Source: Pseudomonadota bacterium
GTDB taxonomy: Bacteria; Myxococcota_A; Polyangia; Polyangiales; Polyangiaceae
Direction: 5' to 3'
DNA length: 64,000 nt
NCBI GenBank assembly: GCA_023428245.1
Contig: JAEYYX010000084.1
Coordinates: 62,001 to 126,000 of the forward strand
Shown here: in pieces, positions 25,152 through 34,233 of the stretch
Numbering within the stretch: position 1 is the first letter of the stretch
Layout of the letters: the number at the start of each line of letters is the position of its first letter
The notes under the pieces: model-generated
Databases searched by the model: none
Seen by the model: the letters and a program-made list of their open reading frames with translations, nothing else
What the model was told of the DNA's origin: nothing
Program-made: the position numbers and the translations under genes

Positions 25152-25489
25152 TGGCGCGCTACGACGATCGAAGAGACAACGCGTTCTTGTTCGTCTGGAC
25201 GCTTGCGGCCCTCGCCACGGCGCTCATGTTCCTTTTCTATCTTGCAATGCGCGTGCGCACCGTCGAGCTTGGGTATGAGCTCGGGCGGCGCCACCAAGAG
25301 CTCTCGCGACTCCGGGAGGCCGAGCGGGTGCTTTCGCTCGAACTCTCTGCCCATGAAAATCCGGAGCGCGTTGAGCTCATCGCTCGCACCCTGTTCGGCA
25401 TGAGCCACCCGGAGCCTGAGCGCGTTCGTCGCATCCGCACGACTCCGGGTAAAGACGCCGTTGCGTCGAGGAGCGAGGGGGCACAGTGA
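25151..25489 (+). CDS. ftsL: Cell-division protein FtsL
   Basis: 112 aa. Short cytoplasmic N-terminus, one membrane segment (about residues 12-32, FLFVWTLAALATALMFLFYL), then a periplasmic coiled coil (RHQELSRLREAERVLSLEL) and a short tail with the conserved ARTLFGMSHPEPERV-like end. FtsL partners with FtsB/DivIC and FtsQ to activate FtsWI. Sequence alone is weakly conserved; position between rsmH and ftsI settles the call. The stop overlaps the ftsI start (GTGA). Confidence 0.88.
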   Translation: MARYDDRRDNAFLFVWTLAALATALMFLFYLAMRVRTVELGYELGRRHQELSRLREAERVLSLELSAHENPERVELIARTLFGMSHPEPERVRRIRTTPGKDAVASRSEGAQ

Positions 25490-27558
25490 ACCGTTTCCGC
25501 ACCGTGGAGGGAAAGTGGCTCAGGTTTCGCCTCGCGGTGCTCTGCGCCGCGCTCACGTTCGCGTTGGGGCTCGTGATTTCCTCGGCCTATCGGCTGATGG
25601 TCGAAGACGGGCCTGCTTGGCGCGAAATTGCAGAAAAGCAGCGGGAGCGTCGTCTTCGCATTCGACCGAAGCGCGGCACGCTCTACGATCGCAATGGCAG
25701 CGCCCTGGCTGTCAGTGTTGAAGTTCCCACGGCGACTCTTGATGCGATGGAGCTCCTTCGCTCGGTGGCGCCGGAAGACGTTCCACGGGTCGCCCGCGAG
25801 ATGGCCAAGCCAATCGCTGAGGCACTGTCCCTCGACGAGCGAGTTGTCGAGAAGAAGATTCTGGCGCGCCGCCGCTGGGCCTGGCTCAAGCGGCACGTCA
25901 GCCAAGAAGAGGTCGAGGCGATCCGCGCGCTCGCCTCCGGCAAGAACGGGCCGAAAATCCGAGGACTTGTGATCGAGGGCGAGCCGGCTCGCTCTTATCC
26001 ACGCAGAGAGCTCGGTTCGTCGCTCCTCGGGTTTGTGTCCCCCGACGGGGAGGGCCGCGATGGTGTTGAGCTCGCCTTGAACAGCGAGCTCGAGGGGCAC
26101 GCGGAGGAGCTTCGTGGTCTTCGCGATCGCGCGGGCAAGCTCATTTTCGATCGAGGAACCGACGACCCACGGGCCTTCGCAGGTCATAACGTCTATCTCA
26201 CGCTCGAACAGGCTCTTCAGTATGAGGCGGAGCGCCAGCTCAAGCACGCCGTGCGGACCTTTGAAGCGGCACACGGCTCAGTGGTCGCGGTCGATCCGCA
26301 CACAGGTGAGATCCTGGCGATGGCGAATGCGCCCGGCTACAACGTGAATGACTATCGCGAGAGCGACCCAGAGCAGCGGAAAAATCGCGCCGTTTCCGAT
26401 GTTTTTGAGCCCGGCTCGACGATGAAGATGTTCACCGTCGCTGCGGCTCTCGAGAAGAATCTGCTCAAGCCGACGGAGCAGCTCTATTGCGAGAAGGGGT
26501 TCATGCGGATCGACAATGTCACGATCCGCGACACCCATCCGGCCGAGTGGCTTCCAGTGTCCCAGGTGCTCGCTCAGTCCTCGAACATCTGCGCGGCCAA
26601 GGTCGGCCTCTCTCTGGGCCCCGACGGGCTCTTCGAAGCGCTCCGGCGTTTCGGCTTCGGTGAGAAGACCGGGCTGCCTGTGACAGGAGAACAATCCGGA
26701 ACACTGCGTCCGTTCGGTCGCGGCTGGGTCCAGGTTGAGACAGCTTCAGCCGCCTTCGGTCAGGGTATCTCCGTCACAAACCTCCAGCTCGCGATGGCGA
26801 CTGCGGCTCTTGCTAACGGTGGGAACCTGCTCGAGCCGCTCCTCGTGGCGCGCGTGGAGACGGCAACCGGGGAGCTCGTGCGAGAAGCATCGACGCGCGT
26901 GCGTCGGCGTGTTGTGAGTCGCGGTGTGGCGCGTCAGCTCGCAGAGATGCTCGTCGCAGTCACCGAAGAGGGCGGGACCGGAACCGAGGCGGCGTTGCCT
27001 GGTTATCTCGTTGCCGGTAAGACGGCCACCGCTCAGAAAGCGGACCCGCGCACAGGGCGCTACTCGCTCGACGATTACGTTGCGTCGTTCGTGGGGTTCG
27101 TCCCTGCCGACAAGCCCCGCATTGTGATCGCGGTCACCCTCGATTCCCCGCGCGCGGACCACGCGGGCGGTAACGTCGCGGCACCTGTGTTCCGCGAGGT
27201 AGCACGAGCTCACATGGCGCTGATCGGTGCCCCGAGCGAACGCGGGAAGAAGGCTCCTCTCAAGAGTCTCGCGAGCGAGGCCGATCCCGCGCGTGCCATC
27301 AGCGCTTTGCTCGCTGAAGCGCGAGGAGAGCGCGCCGTCGTTCAAGACGTCGAAACCCAGAAACGTCCGAAGCCCGGTCAGGTGCGTGTGCCTGATTTGA
27401 CGGGCGTCGCGATGCGCTCAGCGATTCGCGAGCTCTCAGAGCTCGGCCTCTTGGCCCAGGTTTCCGGGTCGGGGTTGATTGTGGAGCAGAGGCCGGGACC
27501 CGGAGCTGTGCTCGATAAAGGCGCGCAAGTGGAGCTCATCTTTAGACCGAGGACCTAA
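25486..27558 (+). CDS. ftsI: Division transpeptidase FtsI with a PASTA domain
   Basis: 690 aa from GTG 25486. A class B penicillin-binding protein that cross-links septal peptidoglycan. Membrane segment about residues 15-35; pedestal with RGTLYDRNG (63-71); transpeptidase with STMK (nucleophile Ser311), SSN (365-367) and KTAT (512-515, KTG-type box). A single PASTA domain closes the protein (about 625-688, VPDLTGVAMRSAIRELSELG). C-terminal PASTA is usual in SpoVD/Pbp2x of Firmicutes and seen in some Deltaproteobacteria, but absent from E. coli FtsI. Partner of FtsW encoded downstream. Confidence 0.95.
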   Translation: MNRFRTVEGKWLRFRLAVLCAALTFALGLVISSAYRLMVEDGPAWREIAEKQRERRLRIRPKRGTLYDRNGSALAVSVEVPTATLDAMELLRSVAPEDVPRVAREMAKPIAEALSLDERVVEKKILARRRWAWLKRHVSQEEVEAIRALASGKNGPKIRGLVIEGEPARSYPRRELGSSLLGFVSPDGEGRDGVELALNSELEGHAEELRGLRDRAGKLIFDRGTDDPRAFAGHNVYLTLEQALQYEAERQLKHAVRTFEAAHGSVVAVDPHTGEILAMANAPGYNVNDYRESDPEQRKNRAVSDVFEPGSTMKMFTVAAALEKNLLKPTEQLYCEKGFMRIDNVTIRDTHPAEWLPVSQVLAQSSNICAAKVGLSLGPDGLFEALRRFGFGEKTGLPVTGEQSGTLRPFGRGWVQVETASAAFGQGISVTNLQLAMATAALANGGNLLEPLLVARVETATGELVREASTRVRRRVVSRGVARQLAEMLVAVTEEGGTGTEAALPGYLVAGKTATAQKADPRTGRYSLDDYVASFVGFVPADKPRIVIAVTLDSPRADHAGGNVAAPVFREVARAHMALIGAPSERGKKAPLKSLASEADPARAISALLAEARGERAVVQDVETQKRPKPGQVRVPDLTGVAMRSAIRELSELGLLAQVSGSGLIVEQRPGPGAVLDKGAQVELIFRPRT

Positions 27559-27564
27559 CGACAA

Positions 27565-29082
27565 ATGACCGTCGAACCCATGGCGTTTCGTGTCCCTGAG
27601 CTGATATCGGCGCTCGTTGGGCTCCGGCCGCGCCTCTTGGGCGAGAGCGATGGGCTCCTCATCGATATCACGGACGACTCTCGCAAGGTGCGTCCGGGTT
27701 CGCTCTTTGTCGCGCGCAGCGGCAGCAAACACGAGGGGCGGAAGTTCGTGCGTGACGCGCTCGACAAAGGCGCGAGCCTCGTCATCACCGAGTACGGCGC
27801 CGAGGTGGATGCGCCCAGGATCGAGGTCGAGAATGTTCCGCAGGCGCTCGGCATCTTGGCTCAGAAATTTTGGGGCGATCCGAGCGAGCGTCTCACCGTG
27901 CTGGCGGTGACCGGGACCAACGGCAAGACCACAACGGCAAGCCTCGTCGAACAAGCGCTCCGCGGGCTCGGCTTGAGTGTCGCCCGCCTCGGAACACTCG
28001 GATTTTTCGTCGACGGGAAGCGCATCGAGGACACTCTGACCACCCCAGGCGCGGTCGATCTCGCGCGCCTCTTGGCTACGGCGCGGGCTCGAGGCGCTCG
28101 CTTCTGCGTGATGGAAGTCTCGAGTCATGCGCTGGTGCAGGCGCGCATTGCCGGAGTCCGTTTGGCAGGAGCCGCCTTTACGAACCTATCCCAAGATCAT
28201 CTCGACTATCACGGCGACATGGACAGCTACGGCGCCGCCAAGGCAATGCTGTTCTTCGACTATGTCCCGGAGCTCTCGATTGTGAATGTCGATGATGAGT
28301 TCGGGAGAGGGCTCGCCGCGCGCATCGCGAACCTCGAGCCGACGAGGAAGCTTGCGCGATTCTCGAGGCAGGGCGCCCCGGAAGCGGAGTTTCGAGCGGA
28401 AGGCGCTCAGTATCGAGCGGATGGCCTGAGCGCGCGCCTCGACGTGCTCGGTCGTCGTTTCACGCTCGAATCCTCCCTCGTCGGGCCCCACAACCTCGAG
28501 AACATCTTGGCTGCGCTGGGTCTTCTCACCGCCGCAGGGTTCGACGTCGATCTCGCAGCATCCGAGCTCTCTAAGGCGACGGCAGCGCCGGGGCGCCTCG
28601 AGCGGGTGAGCGACGTCAGCGATGATATCGCTGTGGTCGTCGACTACGCGCACTCTCCCGCCGCCCTCGAAGGGGCACTCTGGGCGCTTCGAGCGACAGG
28701 TCCCGCACGCATCACTTGCGTCTTCGGGTGCGGCGGCGATCGAGATAGGGGAAAACGTCCGCTCATGGGGCGCGCGGCTGCCGCTTTTGCGGACGAGGTC
28801 ATCATCACCACCGATAATGCTCGCGGCGAATCCCCTGCGGCCATTGCCGCGGAGGTTGCGGCTGGCGTTTTCGACCGCCCCTACCGAATCCTCCTGGATC
28901 GCCGGGACGCTATCTTCGAAGCGATTCGGGCGGCAGAGCCGGGCACGACAGTGCTCATCGCCGGGAAAGGGCACGAGACATATCAGATCATCGGCGACCA
29001 GACCTTCCCCTTTGATGACGCAGAACAGGCGCGTGAGGCCCTTGTCTTGCGTCGGCAGGGGTCGCCTGGCAAAGGGACGTGA
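27565..29082 (+). CDS. murE: UDP-MurNAc-tripeptide synthetase
   Basis: 505 aa. MurE adds the third residue (meso-diaminopimelate or L-lysine) to UDP-MurNAc-L-Ala-D-Glu. Seen: N-terminal UDP-binding domain (DDSRKVRPGSLFVA), P-loop VTGTNGKTTT (116-124), the carbamylated-lysine region YGAAKAMLF, HN ligase motif LVGPHNLENILAA, FGCGGDRDRGKRPLMG, and C-terminal IAGKGHETYQIIGD. The amino-acid specificity motif, DNPR in meso-Dap enzymes, reads DNAR here (417-420); the Arg that contacts Dap is kept, so Dap use is most likely. Confidence 0.95.
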   Translation: MTVEPMAFRVPELISALVGLRPRLLGESDGLLIDITDDSRKVRPGSLFVARSGSKHEGRKFVRDALDKGASLVITEYGAEVDAPRIEVENVPQALGILAQKFWGDPSERLTVLAVTGTNGKTTTASLVEQALRGLGLSVARLGTLGFFVDGKRIEDTLTTPGAVDLARLLATARARGARFCVMEVSSHALVQARIAGVRLAGAAFTNLSQDHLDYHGDMDSYGAAKAMLFFDYVPELSIVNVDDEFGRGLAARIANLEPTRKLARFSRQGAPEAEFRAEGAQYRADGLSARLDVLGRRFTLESSLVGPHNLENILAALGLLTAAGFDVDLAASELSKATAAPGRLERVSDVSDDIAVVVDYAHSPAALEGALWALRATGPARITCVFGCGGDRDRGKRPLMGRAAAAFADEVIITTDNARGESPAAIAAEVAAGVFDRPYRILLDRRDAIFEAIRAAEPGTTVLIAGKGHETYQIIGDQTFPFDDAEQAREALVLRRQGSPGKGT

Positions 29083-29085
29083 GCC

Positions 29086-30528
29086 GTGGCGACCCCCATC
29101 CCTCCGAATCAGGCACGCTTCTCTGAGGCTGAGTTGCGGTCGCTGTTTTCGGTGGCCAGCCTTCCTGCTGGATTCGACGGCATTTCTGGGGTGACGAGCG
29201 ATAGTCGCAATGTCGCCAAGGGGGCGCTGTTCGTGGCGCTTGTGGGGGAACGTTTCGACGGGCACGCCTTCTTGACGCAGGCAACTGCGGCGGGAGCGCG
29301 AGCGGTTCTCGTCGAGGAGAGACGGCTTTCCTCTCTCGAGCTCCCTCCGGAGGTCGTTGTGTTTTCGACCCCAGATACCCTTGTGGGCCTCGGGGACCTC
29401 GGGCGGCTGCATCGGCGCCGATTTCAGGGTCGAATTGCGGCCATTGGCGGCTCAGCGGGCAAGACCACGACCAAGAGCGTGAGCCGTGCGCTCCTCGACG
29501 CTGCGCGTCCCGGGCGCGTCCACGCTACGCCGGGGAACCTGAACAACAGGATCGGGGTCCCGATGACGCTGCTCACGCTCGGTGAGAGCCACGAACTCTC
29601 GGTGATTGAGCTCGGGACGAATCAAGAAGGCGAGGTCCAGGAGCTCGCGCGGATCGTCGAGCCTGATGTTGCGCTTCTGACCCTGATCGCTCTCGAACAC
29701 ACCAGCGGCCTTGGCGACATCGAAGGGGTGGCTCGTGAGGAGCTTGCTTTGTACGAGGCGGTGAGCGCTCGGGGAGGGGTCCTGATCGGGAATTCCGACG
29801 ACGATCGGGTACGCGCGGCCCTGGAGCGATTCTCTGCCGCGCAGAAAATCGGCTTCGGAGAGCACGAGAGTGCGGAGGTCCGCGTCCTTGAGCGGCGCGT
29901 CGCTCCGGATCTGCGCATGGATCTTTTGCTCGACGTTCTTGGGCGAAAGGTGCGCTGCAGGACGCGGCTGCTCGGTCGGCCTGGGGCGCTGGCTGTCGCG
30001 GCGGGACTCGCGCTTCTGCATGTAGTGCATCCCGAGGGTATCGACGACGAAGCAATCCAAGCGGCGGTCTTCGAAGCTGGAGAGGCGGGGCGCTCGAGCC
30101 TCAGCACTCACGCGTCAGGCGCGCTGGTCTTAGACGATAGCTACAACGCGAACCCCGCGAGCATGGCAGCGGGCATCGAATCCGCACGAGAGCTCGCGCG
30201 CGCGTCCGACCGCAAGCTTACCTTGGTACTCGGGGAGATGCGCGAGCTCGGAGAGCAGAGTCCCCTGGAGCACGAGCGGCTCGGAGTCCTTGCGGCAGAC
30301 GCAGAGCCGCTTCGACTCCTTTTTGTGGGGGGCGATATGCGCCTCGCCGCGGCGCGTGCCCGCGCGAGGGGACAACCGGCCGAGTTCTATGACAGCGCTG
30401 ACGAGGCGCGCAGCGCCCTGCGAGGCAACTTGAGCTCTTCCGACCTCGTGCTTCTGAAAGGATCCCGGGGCATCGCGCTCGAACGAGTCCTCTCTGAGGA
30501 TCCAGAGCGAAAAAGCAACCACCCATGA
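29086..30528 (+). CDS. murF: UDP-MurNAc-tripeptide--D-Ala-D-Ala ligase
   Basis: 480 aa from GTG 29086, three bases after murE. MurF adds the D-Ala-D-Ala dipeptide. Seen: GVTSDSRNVAKGALFVALVG at the N-terminus, P-loop AIGGSAGKTTTKSVSRALL (canonical TGSNGKTT relaxed to GGSAGKTT), NLNNRIGVPMTLL, GTNQEGEVQELARIVEPD, LDDSYNANPASMAAGI, and LVLGEMRELGEQS. All are standard MurF signatures. Ddl is not in this cluster, so the dipeptide comes from an enzyme encoded elsewhere. Confidence 0.95.
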   Translation: MATPIPPNQARFSEAELRSLFSVASLPAGFDGISGVTSDSRNVAKGALFVALVGERFDGHAFLTQATAAGARAVLVEERRLSSLELPPEVVVFSTPDTLVGLGDLGRLHRRRFQGRIAAIGGSAGKTTTKSVSRALLDAARPGRVHATPGNLNNRIGVPMTLLTLGESHELSVIELGTNQEGEVQELARIVEPDVALLTLIALEHTSGLGDIEGVAREELALYEAVSARGGVLIGNSDDDRVRAALERFSAAQKIGFGEHESAEVRVLERRVAPDLRMDLLLDVLGRKVRCRTRLLGRPGALAVAAGLALLHVVHPEGIDDEAIQAAVFEAGEAGRSSLSTHASGALVLDDSYNANPASMAAGIESARELARASDRKLTLVLGEMRELGEQSPLEHERLGVLAADAEPLRLLFVGGDMRLAAARARARGQPAEFYDSADEARSALRGNLSSSDLVLLKGSRGIALERVLSEDPERKSNHP

Positions 30529-31649
30529 TTTACCAACTTCTCTATCCGCTCAGCCAAAAATTCGGGTGGGGCGCACTGAACGTACTGAGGTACACACCGT
30601 TTCGCGCGATCATGGCCGTCATCACTGCCATGATTCTGAGCTTCATGCTTGCGCCGTGGTTCATCCGAACCTTGCAAGGCAAGCAGATCAAACAGGTGAT
30701 TCGGGAGGACGGCCCCGAGAGCCATTTCAGCAAAGCAGGTACTCCAACGATGGGGGGAGCCCTCATCTTGCTCAGCTGTCTCTTGCCGACGCTCCTCTGG
30801 GCGGACATGACCAATCGGTTTGTGCTCGCCACAGCAGGTGTCACAGCCGGATACGGGATCATTGGGTACCTCGATGACCGCCTCAAGATCACCGGGAAGA
30901 GCTCTCGAGGGTTGCCGGGGCGCTATAAGATCCTCGGACAAGTGCTGATCGGCGGGCTCGTTCTGGGGTATCTCTTCTTCGGCCCCGAGCAGCCTCTGGA
31001 TTGGGTAGAGATTCGCTATCGCTTGGCTGTGCCCTTCCTTGCTTTCGACAAACACCCGATCTCGCTCCCAGCGTGGGTCTATTTGCCTTTTGCGCTCTTC
31101 GTGCTCGTGGGCATGTCGAACGCTGTGAACCTCACTGACGGTCTTGATGGCCTGGCGATCGGCCCTGTGATGATCAACGCAGCGGCCTATGGCGTTTGGG
31201 CTTATGTCGCGGGTTCAGTGCTGTTCGGTCAGCCGCTCGCGTCCTACCTCGACATTGCGGGCCTCAAGGACATGGCCGAGCTGAGCGTGTTCGCGAGTGC
31301 CGTGATTGGCTCGGGCATTGGGTTCCTGTGGTACAATACGTACCCGGCTCAGGTTTTCATGGGCGATGTTGGCTCGCTCGCCCTCGGCGGCGGTCTCGGG
31401 ATGATGGCCATCCTGACGAAGACGGAGCTCTTGAGCATCGTGCTCGGCGGCATTTTCGTGATCGAGACGCTCAGCGTCATCACGCAGGTCATCTCTTTCA
31501 AGCTGTTCGGTCGGAGAGTGTTCTTGATGGCTCCCATCCATCACCACTTCGAGAAGAAGGGCTGGCCCGAACCTCGGATCATCGTTCGTTTTTGGATCAT
31601 TTCGATCTTGCTTGCTCTGATCGCTCTCTCCTCTCTCAAGGTCCGCTGA
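30525..31649 (+). CDS. mraY: Phospho-N-acetylmuramoyl-pentapeptide transferase
   Basis: 374 aa, about ten membrane segments. MraY moves phospho-MurNAc-pentapeptide onto undecaprenyl phosphate, making lipid I at the inner membrane. Seen: GTPTMGGALIL (residues around 66-76), the aspartate pair LDDRLK, MSNAVNLTDGLDGLAIG with the catalytic Asp region, AQVFMGDVGSLALGGGLG, and PIHHHFEKKGWPE. It overlaps murF by 4 bp and murD by 1 bp. Confidence 0.97.
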   Translation: MIYQLLYPLSQKFGWGALNVLRYTPFRAIMAVITAMILSFMLAPWFIRTLQGKQIKQVIREDGPESHFSKAGTPTMGGALILLSCLLPTLLWADMTNRFVLATAGVTAGYGIIGYLDDRLKITGKSSRGLPGRYKILGQVLIGGLVLGYLFFGPEQPLDWVEIRYRLAVPFLAFDKHPISLPAWVYLPFALFVLVGMSNAVNLTDGLDGLAIGPVMINAAAYGVWAYVAGSVLFGQPLASYLDIAGLKDMAELSVFASAVIGSGIGFLWYNTYPAQVFMGDVGSLALGGGLGMMAILTKTELLSIVLGGIFVIETLSVITQVISFKLFGRRVFLMAPIHHHFEKKGWPEPRIIVRFWIISILLALIALSSLKVR

Positions 31650-33004
31650 TGACGTTTCAAGTTGCAGGAAAGAAGGCCATCGTCGTCGGCCTCGGCAAGA
31701 GCGGAACCTCTGCCGCCCGATTGCTCCTGGCTCAAGGGGCGAAGGTGCTTGGGACAGACGCGGGGCAGGGGGAAGGTCTCGCCGCCGGACTCGCGAAGCT
31801 CGGCGTCGAGCTTGTGCTCGGCGGTCACCAGGGGGTCGATTTTCGGAGCGCCGACCTCATCGTCGTCTCGCCCGGCGTCCCGCCGTTTCCCGCCCTCGAT
31901 GAGGCGGCGCGGGCCGGGGCGCTCGTGATTGGAGAAGTGGAACTCGCGGCGCGCTTCCTGAACGCGCCGATCGTCGCGATCGGGGGCACGAACGGAAAAA
32001 GCACAACCACGACATTGCTCGGGAACTTGCTCGAGGCTGCAGGGATTCGCGCCTTTGTCGGCGGGAACCTGGGGGAGCCGGCCTGCAACGCGCCGGAGCA
32101 GTCTCCCGAGATTGCCGTCTTCGAGGTCTCGAGCTTCCAGATGGAGCGGCTCCACTCCTTCCGCCCCAAGGTTGCCGTCCTGCTCAACATCACCGAGGAT
32201 CACCTCGATCGCTACCCGAGTTTCGAAGCGTACGCTAAAGCCAAGGGCAACTGCTTCGAGCGGCAGCGCGCAGGGGACGTGGCCATTGCTCCTTCGGATG
32301 ATCCGATCTGCTTGGCAGAGGCGCGTCGCGGCAAGGGTGAGCTTCGCGCGATCGGCAAGGGGGGCGCCTACGAAGTTCTCTATGCGGGGGGGGTCGCGCT
32401 CGTGCGGGAGGACAGGACCCATGAAGCATTCTCCCTTGAGGAGGCTGACCTCCACGGAAAACACAACCACCTGAACGCCGCCGCTGCGATCGCCGCGGCG
32501 CGGGCGCTCGGCCTGTCCCGGGACGCCATCCAGGAGGGACTCAGGCGGTTCATGCCCCTCCGGCACCGCATGGCGCTCGCGGGGAGACATCGGGGGGTGA
32601 CCTTCTACGACGACTCCAAGGCGACGAACGTCGGGGCAGCAGTGACGGCCCTCGCGGGGCTGACTGAGGAGAAGGCCGTGGCGATCTTGGGGGGGCGCGA
32701 CAAACACGGGAGCTACGCGGAGCTGGTCGCGGTCCTCAAGGAAAAGGCGCGAGCAGTGGTTACCCTGGGAGAAGCGGCCGAGCGGCTCGAAGGAGCCATC
32801 GGGTCGGCGGTGCCTTTCGAGCGAGCGCGCAGCATGAAAGACGCGGTCCTCATGGCTTTCGAGATGGCTCGCCCCGGGGATGCCGTGCTCTTGAGCCCTG
32901 CCTGCTCCAGTCTCGACATGTTCAAAAACTATTCAGAACGCGGAGAACGGTTTACTGAAGCTGTGAGGGCGCTTTCCCGCCCTTCACCGAGCGAGAGACC
33001 GTGA
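31649..33004 (+). CDS. murD: UDP-MurNAc-L-alanine--D-glutamate ligase
   Basis: 451 aa from ATG 31649, the TGATG overlap with mraY. MurD adds D-Glu. Seen: Rossmann start AIVVGLGKSGTSAARLL, SPGVPP, P-loop AIGGTNGKSTTTTLLGNLLE, VFEVSSFQMERLHSFRP, LNITEDHLDRYPSFEAYAKA (carbamyl-Lys region), NHLNAAAAIAAARALG, YDDSKATNVGAAVTAL and LLSPACSSLDMFKNYSERG. A longer upstream frame is the shadow of mraY. The stop overlaps the ftsW start (GTGA). Confidence 0.96.
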   Translation: MTFQVAGKKAIVVGLGKSGTSAARLLLAQGAKVLGTDAGQGEGLAAGLAKLGVELVLGGHQGVDFRSADLIVVSPGVPPFPALDEAARAGALVIGEVELAARFLNAPIVAIGGTNGKSTTTTLLGNLLEAAGIRAFVGGNLGEPACNAPEQSPEIAVFEVSSFQMERLHSFRPKVAVLLNITEDHLDRYPSFEAYAKAKGNCFERQRAGDVAIAPSDDPICLAEARRGKGELRAIGKGGAYEVLYAGGVALVREDRTHEAFSLEEADLHGKHNHLNAAAAIAAARALGLSRDAIQEGLRRFMPLRHRMALAGRHRGVTFYDDSKATNVGAAVTALAGLTEEKAVAILGGRDKHGSYAELVAVLKEKARAVVTLGEAAERLEGAIGSAVPFERARSMKDAVLMAFEMARPGDAVLLSPACSSLDMFKNYSERGERFTEAVRALSRPSPSERP

Positions 33005-34233
33005 CAGCGTATTTCAAAGCTCTTTTCTCCAAAGGTCCGAGGACCGGCGCCATTGACCCGGTTCTGGGTGCGATCGTCGTAGCTCTCATCGCGTTTGGCG
33101 TCGTGATGGTCGAGAGCGCGGGCGTCATCGAGGCCACCTCCGACTTCGGCGACCCGCACCATTTCCTGAAGAGGCAAGGAGCCTTCTCCTTGGTTGCCCT
33201 GCTCGTCCTCTACGGCGTTTCGAAGTTCGACTATCACAAGGTGCGGCTCTTGACGTACCCGACTCTGTTTGTCGTCGTGATGCTGATGATGCTGAGCGTC
33301 CTTGGCTTCGGTCACTCGGGCGGCGGCGCTGCGCGCTGGCTCAAGGTCGGCCCGATCCATGTCCAGCCATCCGAGATGGCGAAAGTGGCGCTTGTGCTTT
33401 GGCTCGCTTACTCGCTCGAGAAGAAGGGCGAGAGGGTCAAGAGCTTCTCCATCGGTCTTGTTCCCCATTTTCTGGTGCTCGGCCTTCTAACCGTCATCTG
33501 TCTCAAGCAGCCGGACTTCGGGAGCGCAGCCGTCCTCCTGTTTCTCACTTTTGCCATGTTGTTCGTGGCGGGAGCGCGCGTCTCGTACCTGATGGGCGCC
33601 CTTGCTGCGGTGGCGCTGGTGGCCCTGTGGGCAGTCCGCTTCACCGCCTATCGGTGGGAGCGCGTCGTGGCCTGGTTGAACATGACCGACCACCGCCAAG
33701 ATCTCGCCTACCAGCCATTTCAGGCGGCGGTGAGCTTCGGTTCGGGGCAATGGTTCGGGCAGGGCCTCGGTCGCGGCCTTCAGGTTCTTTATCTGCCGGA
33801 GTCGCACACAGACTTTATCTCGGCGATCATTGGCGAGGAGCTCGGCTTCTTTGGGATCCTCCTCTTGGCCCTCGTTTACCTGTGGCTCGTGGCACGGGGG
33901 ATTCGGACCGCGCTCTGTGCTGAGGATGAGTACGGATCGCACGTCGCCTTTGGCCTCTCGATGTTCTTCGGAGTCCAGGCCCTCGTGAACCTTGCCGTGT
34001 CGATGTCGATCTTGCCGACCAAGGGTCTGACGCTCCCGTTCATCTCCTACGGTGGCTCCTCGCTGCTCGTGAACGCAGCGGCTATGGGGATCTTGCTCAA
34101 CGTGTCTCGGCCGCGGGCACCTGTGTCCTCACCTCTCTACACATCCTTCCCGGCGGAGGCGACGGATGCCCTCTTCCAAGGCTCCGAGTTCGGCTCCAGT
34201 CCTCTGGAACGAGCCGGGGGACTGTCCTCGTGA
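33001..34233 (+). CDS. ftsW: Septal peptidoglycan glycosyltransferase FtsW
   Basis: 410 aa from GTG 33001, a SEDS protein with about ten membrane segments. FtsW polymerises lipid II into glycan strands with FtsI. Seen: GGAARWLKVGPIHVQPSEMAK, KQPDFGSAAVL (catalytic Asp region of SEDS enzymes), YQPFQAAVSFGSGQWFGQGL, SHTDFISAIIGEELGFFG, and PTKGLTLPFISYGGSSL. Cluster position between murD and murG fits FtsW rather than RodA. It overlaps murG by 4 bp. The last about 35 residues are a cytoplasmic tail. Confidence 0.96.
   Translation: MTAYFKALFSKGPRTGAIDPVLGAIVVALIAFGVVMVESAGVIEATSDFGDPHHFLKRQGAFSLVALLVLYGVSKFDYHKVRLLTYPTLFVVVMLMMLSVLGFGHSGGGAARWLKVGPIHVQPSEMAKVALVLWLAYSLEKKGERVKSFSIGLVPHFLVLGLLTVICLKQPDFGSAAVLLFLTFAMLFVAGARVSYLMGALAAVALVALWAVRFTAYRWERVVAWLNMTDHRQDLAYQPFQAAVSFGSGQWFGQGLGRGLQVLYLPESHTDFISAIIGEELGFFGILLLALVYLWLVARGIRTALCAEDEYGSHVAFGLSMFFGVQALVNLAVSMSILPTKGLTLPFISYGGSSLLVNAAAMGILLNVSRPRAPVSSPLYTSFPAEATDALFQGSEFGSSPLERAGGLSS

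Noticed and set aside
28186..29412. 408-codon antisense frame over murE and murF
   Set aside because: Covers two certain genes; no motif, no ribosome-binding site.
31541..32707. 388-codon antisense frame over murD
   Set aside because: murD is unambiguous on the plus strand and the antisense translation has no motif.
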